A program made the translations under genes and the position numbers. The notes under the pieces were generated by a model. That model had not been told where the DNA came from, made no database searches, and saw nothing but the letters and a program-made list of their open reading frames with translations. From CAG-791 sp002394525 (GTDB lineage Bacteria > Bacillota > Clostridia > Lachnospirales > Lachnospiraceae), in contig CAMNFJ010000065.1 of NCBI GenBank assembly GCA_946536955.1, positions 1 through 14,977 of the forward strand: 14,977 nucleotides of DNA, written 5' to 3'. This document shows positions 13,153-14,977 of the stretch, one piece after another. The stretch's first letter is position 1. Each line of letters opens with the position of its first letter.

Positions 13153-14361
13153 TCAGCGGTCGTTTGCAGCCGCGACACCGGGAAGCTCCTTGCCCTCGAG
13201 GAATTCAAGGGAGGCGCCGCCGCCGGTGGAGATGTGGCTCATCTTGTCGTGGAAGCCCATCTGGTTGGCCGCAGCGGCACTGTCGCCGCCGCCGATGATG
13301 GTCGTGGCGTCGGTGTCCGCCATAGCCTGGGCGACAGCCTTGGTGCCGGTCGCCAGGATAGGATTCTCGAAGACGCCCATAGGTCCGTTCCAGACAACAG
13401 TCTTGGCGCTCTTGACAGCGTCGGAGAAGATCTGGATGGTCTTGGGGCCGATATCCATGCCCATCTTGTCAGCAGGGATCTTGTCGACATCGACGATCTC
13501 AGTGGCGATCTCGGCGTCGATGGGATTCGGGAACTCGGATGTGATGACTGCGTCCACGGGCAGGAGCAGGTTCTTGCCCAGGTCCTTGGCCTTCTGGATC
13601 ATCTCCCTGCAGTAATCGACCTTGGTCTCGTCGACAAGGGATTTGCCGATCTCATAGCCGTTGGCCTTGGCGAAGGTATAGGACATGCCGCCGCCGATGA
13701 TCAGGGTGTCGCACTTCTCAAGCAGGTTGTTGATGACAGCCAGCTTGTCGGCGACCTTTGCGCCGCCCAGGATGGCGACGAAGGGGCGTACCGGATCCTC
13801 GACAGCCTTGCCCAGGAAGTCGATCTCCTTCTCCATCAGATAGCCGACCACACAGGTATCGATGTACTGTGTGACGCCGACGTTGGAGCAGTGGGCGCGG
13901 TGGGCAGTGCCGAACGCGTCATTGACGAAGACATCCGCCAGGGAAGCCAGGTCCTTGGAGAAGGCTTCGCCGTTCTTGGTCTCCTCGGCGCGGTAACGGG
14001 TATTCTCAAGCAGAACGACATCGCCGTCCTTCATGGCCGCGACTGCTGCCTTTGCGTTCTCGCCGACAACATTGTCATCCTTGGCAAAAACCACTTCCTG
14101 GCCCAGGCACTCGGAGAGGCGCTTTGCAACAGGAGCCAGGGACATCTCGGGCTTGGGCTCTCCCTTGGGCTTGCCAAGGTGGGAGCAGAGGATGACCTTG
14201 CCGCCGTCCGCGATCAGCTTTTTGATCGTGGGCAGGGCAGCGACGATACGGTTGTCATCCGTGATCTGGCCGTTCTTGAGCGGGACGTTGAAGTCGCAGC
14301 GGCAAAGGACGCGCAGGCCCTTCACATTGATATCATCCACCGATTTTTTGTTAAGACCCAT
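13153..14361 (-). CDS. pgk: Phosphoglycerate kinase
   Basis: This 402-residue monomeric enzyme transfers phosphate from 1,3-bisphosphoglycerate to ADP, the first ATP-forming step of glycolysis. The N-terminal substrate domain shows RCDFNVPLK (Arg21, Asp23, Asn25), then LCSHLGKPKGE, ENTRYRAEE and FVNDAFGTAHRAH. The C-terminal nucleotide domain shows ILGGAKVADK, WNGPMGVFE and the glycine-rich IIGGGDSAAA loop near the end. All hallmark segments and full length are present. The ATG at 14361 follows GGAGGAAAT, about 11 nt before the start, slightly long spacing. It lies 106 bp after gap. A terminator-like hairpin with a TATAAT in its loop occupies that gap, so it may be served both by read-through from gap and by an internal promoter. 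Confidence 0.98.
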   Translation of the reverse strand: MGLNKKSVDDINVKGLRVLCRCDFNVPLKNGQITDDNRIVAALPTIKKLIADGGKVILCSHLGKPKGEPKPEMSLAPVAKRLSECLGQEVVFAKDDNVVGENAKAAVAAMKDGDVVLLENTRYRAEETKNGEAFSKDLASLADVFVNDAFGTAHRAHCSNVGVTQYIDTCVVGYLMEKEIDFLGKAVEDPVRPFVAILGGAKVADKLAVINNLLEKCDTLIIGGGMSYTFAKANGYEIGKSLVDETKVDYCREMIQKAKDLGKNLLLPVDAVITSEFPNPIDAEIATEIVDVDKIPADKMGMDIGPKTIQIFSDAVKSAKTVVWNGPMGVFENPILATGTKAVAQAMADTDATTIIGGGDSAAAANQMGFHDKMSHISTGGGASLEFLEGKELPGVAAANDR

Positions 14362-14387
14362 ATTCTCTTATTTCCTCCAATTCATGG

Positions 14388-14419
14388 AAAAAGGATCCGG
14401 CCCATTATAGACCGGACCC
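14388..14419 (-). terminator. Terminator-like hairpin between gap and pgk
   Basis: GGATCCGG (14393-14400) pairs with CCGGACCC (14412-14419) over 8 bp with one G-U pair in the minus-strand RNA, loop 11 nt. It is followed on the minus strand by five T residues. It ends about 8 bp before the pgk ribosome site, so it is probably a partial terminator that lowers pgk-tpiA expression relative to gap. Confidence 0.7.
14404..14409 (-). promoter_or_regulatory. Possible internal pgk promoter (-10 box in the hairpin loop)
   Basis: A perfect TATAAT on the minus strand lies in the loop of the gap-pgk terminator hairpin, placing a start site about 35 nt before the pgk ATG. The -35 region (14427-14433) is A-rich with a poor match such as TGAAAA, so this could be chance. 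Confidence 0.35.
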
Positions 14420-14467
14420 TCCTCATTTTTTCAGGTCATTCAGGACTTGCCCATGAGGCAGCACGGA

Positions 14468-14977
14468 TCATGCGCCCAGAAGCTTGCCGAAGTGCTTGAT
14501 GGTGCGGACCATCTGGCTGGTGTAGGAATTCTCGTTGTCATACCAGGAAACAACCTGGACCTGGGTCGTGCCGTTGTCAAGAGGCAGAACCATGGTCTGG
14601 GTAGCATCGAACAGGGAGCCGTAGCGCATGCCGATGATATCGCTGGAAACGATCTCGTCAGTGTTGTAACCGAAGGACTCGGTGGAAGCTGCCTTCATGG
14701 CTGCGTTGATCTGATCCTTGGTGACATTGCCTTCGACAACAGCGGTCAGGATTGTGGTGGAGCCTGTAGGTGTAGGAACACGCTGAGCTGCGCCGATGAG
14801 CTTGCCGTTGAGCTCGGGGATAACAAGGCCGATAGCCTTTGCAGCGCCGGTGCTGTTGGGAACGATGTTGATGGCTGCAGCGCGGGAACGCCTCTTGTCA
14901 CCCTTTCTCTGAGGGCCGTCAAGAGTCATCTGGTCGCCGGTGTAGGCGTGGATCGTGCACATGATACCGGACTTGAT
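14468..14977 (-). CDS. gap: Glyceraldehyde-3-phosphate dehydrogenase, C-terminal part (cut by window edge)
   Basis: The last 169 residues of type I GAPDH are visible; the gene runs out of the window to the right, so the NAD-binding domain and catalytic Cys are not seen. The visible part begins IKSGIMCTIHAYTGDQ, whose His is the catalytic base. Next come DGPQRKGDKRRSRAAA (phosphate-site Arg), NIVPNSTGAAKAIG, and VSWYDNENSYTSQMV near the end. These are standard for NAD-dependent glycolytic GAPDH, which makes 1,3-bisphosphoglycerate for pgk next door. The frame is open to position 14977 with no start needed at the internal Met at 14962. It is the first visible gene of the gap-pgk-tpiA cluster. 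Confidence 0.97.
   Translation of the reverse strand: MKSGIMCTIHAYTGDQMTLDGPQRKGDKRRSRAAAINIVPNSTGAAKAIGLVIPELNGKLIGAAQRVPTPTGSTTILTAVVEGNVTKDQINAAMKAASTESFGYNTDEIVSSDIIGMRYGSLFDATQTMVLPLDNGTTQVQVVSWYDNENSYTSQMVRTIKHFGKLLGA

Noticed and set aside
13123..14499. 458-codon plus-strand open frame opposite pgk
   Set aside because: Mirror frame of a complete phosphoglycerate kinase with strong codon bias; no ribosome site and no recognisable protein motifs.

Overview
The window looks like chromosomal DNA of a fairly GC-rich anaerobic Firmicute, most likely in or near the Lachnospiraceae. Four things point there: a reverse-type rubrerythrin (rubredoxin domain first), a gap-pgk-tpi glycolytic cluster with clostridial-looking proteins, a DUF2974/Mbeg1-like hydrolase, and secreted proteins with Gram-positive lipoprotein and YARHG features. 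This placement is inferred from protein character; no database comparison was possible. All genes except the HIT gene lie on the minus strand.

Right part, read right to left (14977 to 12263): the C-terminal half of GAPDH, cut by the window edge, then complete pgk and tpiA. Terminator-like hairpins follow gap and tpiA, and a long perfect hairpin lies between pgk and tpiA. Next (12105 to 6354) is a cell-envelope cluster. It holds a secreted GH3 NagZ-type beta-N-acetylhexosaminidase, a lipoprotein whose start codon sits one base after the GH3 stop, a 206-bp spacer full of nested inverted repeats, a secreted protein with two Asp-box motifs and a C-terminal YARHG domain, and an unrecognised soluble protein. 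A strong terminator (6320-6348) ends the cluster.

Left part (6353 to 1): a monocistronic GH4 alpha-galactosidase (melA type) with a dyad over its putative promoter; a plus-strand HIT-family gene converging on it; a small XRE regulator with a near-consensus promoter carrying a 15-bp dyad; the rubrerythrin gene with its own promoter; and a DUF2974 hydrolase with a repeat-coded insert. The first 45 bases hold a possible strong promoter pointing out of the window.

The most unusual feature is the intergenic DNA. Between 2.6 and 6.3 kb nearly every spacer holds a different short tandem array (32, 21-22, about 30-35, 63, 18 and 22 bp periods), and the DUF2974 gene has its own in-frame repeats. The 8563-8706 spacer can fold into a multi-helix structure. 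No CRISPR array, insertion sequence, tRNA or rRNA was found. No complete undescribed system can be claimed. The best candidates for something new are the GH3-lipoprotein-YARHG envelope cluster with its structured spacer, and the set of unrelated arrays.
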